Both the position numbers and the translations under genes were made by a program. From Desulfobacteraceae bacterium (GTDB lineage Bacteria; Desulfobacterota; Desulfobacteria; Desulfobacterales; Desulfatirhabdiaceae), in assembly GCA_027325475.1 (NCBI GenBank), contig DAIEFO010000147.1:1-6029 (forward strand): a DNA stretch of 6,029 bases, read 5' to 3'. Below, piece by piece: positions 6,003 through 6,029 of the stretch (position 1 is the stretch's first letter; the number at the start of each line of letters is the position of its first letter). The notes beneath the pieces were generated by a model. It saw only the letters and a list, made by a program, of their open reading frames with translations, was not told where the DNA came from and did not search any database.

Positions 6003-6029
6003 TGAATGCCCAGCGCCTCCTTGATTTCC
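5999..6029 (-). CDS. C-terminal end of an upstream gene, cut by window edge
   Basis: Reading leftward from the right edge, one frame gives EIKEALGIQ and then TGA at 6001-5999, overlapping the ATG of the FTR-like gene by 4 nt. The tight overlap and the AAGGAGG embedded in it suggest a translationally coupled upstream gene. An amphipathic C-terminal helix of this kind would suit a small redoxin such as a glutaredoxin-like protein, but nine residues cannot establish that. Confidence 0.5.
   Translation of the reverse strand, partial: EIKEALGIQ

Noticed and set aside
1..6029. CRISPR arrays, transposon ends, tRNA or rRNA genes, anti-phage genes
   Set aside because: No spaced direct repeats, transposase-like frames, cloverleaf-like segments or defence-type domains were seen; almost all bases are explained by housekeeping-type genes.

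Overview
The window reads as a compact chromosomal segment from a Gram-negative anaerobe. The best guess is a sulfate-reducing or related Desulfobacterota lineage, inferred rather than shown. The reasons are moderate to high GC, an NtrC-class sigma-54 regulator, a periplasmic metal-binding protein with a classical signal peptide and no lipobox, and a stand-alone ferredoxin:thioredoxin reductase catalytic chain next to a thioredoxin. There are no mobile elements, CRISPR arrays, or rRNA or tRNA genes.

Layout: positions 2-5592 (+ strand) hold six tightly packed genes. They are a histidine kinase cut by the left edge, its sigma-54-dependent response regulator, a zinc-finger thioredoxin (Trx2/TrxC type), and a complete metal ABC importer (periplasmic binding protein, ATPase, membrane permease; ZnuABC/TroABC family). 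Every junction is a 1-nt gap or a 4- to 8-nt stop/start overlap, so they very probably form one translationally coupled operon whose promoter lies left of the window. An 80-bp convergent intergenic region follows. It contains a GC-rich 8-bp inverted repeat and a separate 12-bp palindrome. On the minus strand lie a ferredoxin:thioredoxin reductase catalytic-chain gene and, upstream of it, the last nine codons of another gene that overlaps its start.

How it may work together: the kinase (membrane segment, PAS, HisKA, HATPase) would sense a periplasmic or membrane signal and phosphorylate the regulator, which activates sigma-54 promoters. The closest familiar architecture is ZraSR/HydHG/AtoSC. 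Linkage to a predicted zinc importer and a zinc-binding thioredoxin suggests metal and thiol-redox homeostasis as the regulated theme, but no target promoter is visible. The convergent FTR-like protein could pass ferredoxin electrons to a thioredoxin, and the one encoded here is an obvious candidate partner.

Nothing here is a clearly new system. The most interesting points are the fusion of two-component, thioredoxin and zinc-import genes into one transcription unit, the variant active sites (CGAC in thioredoxin, CYC in the FTR-like protein), and a Cys/His-rich tail on the ATPase.
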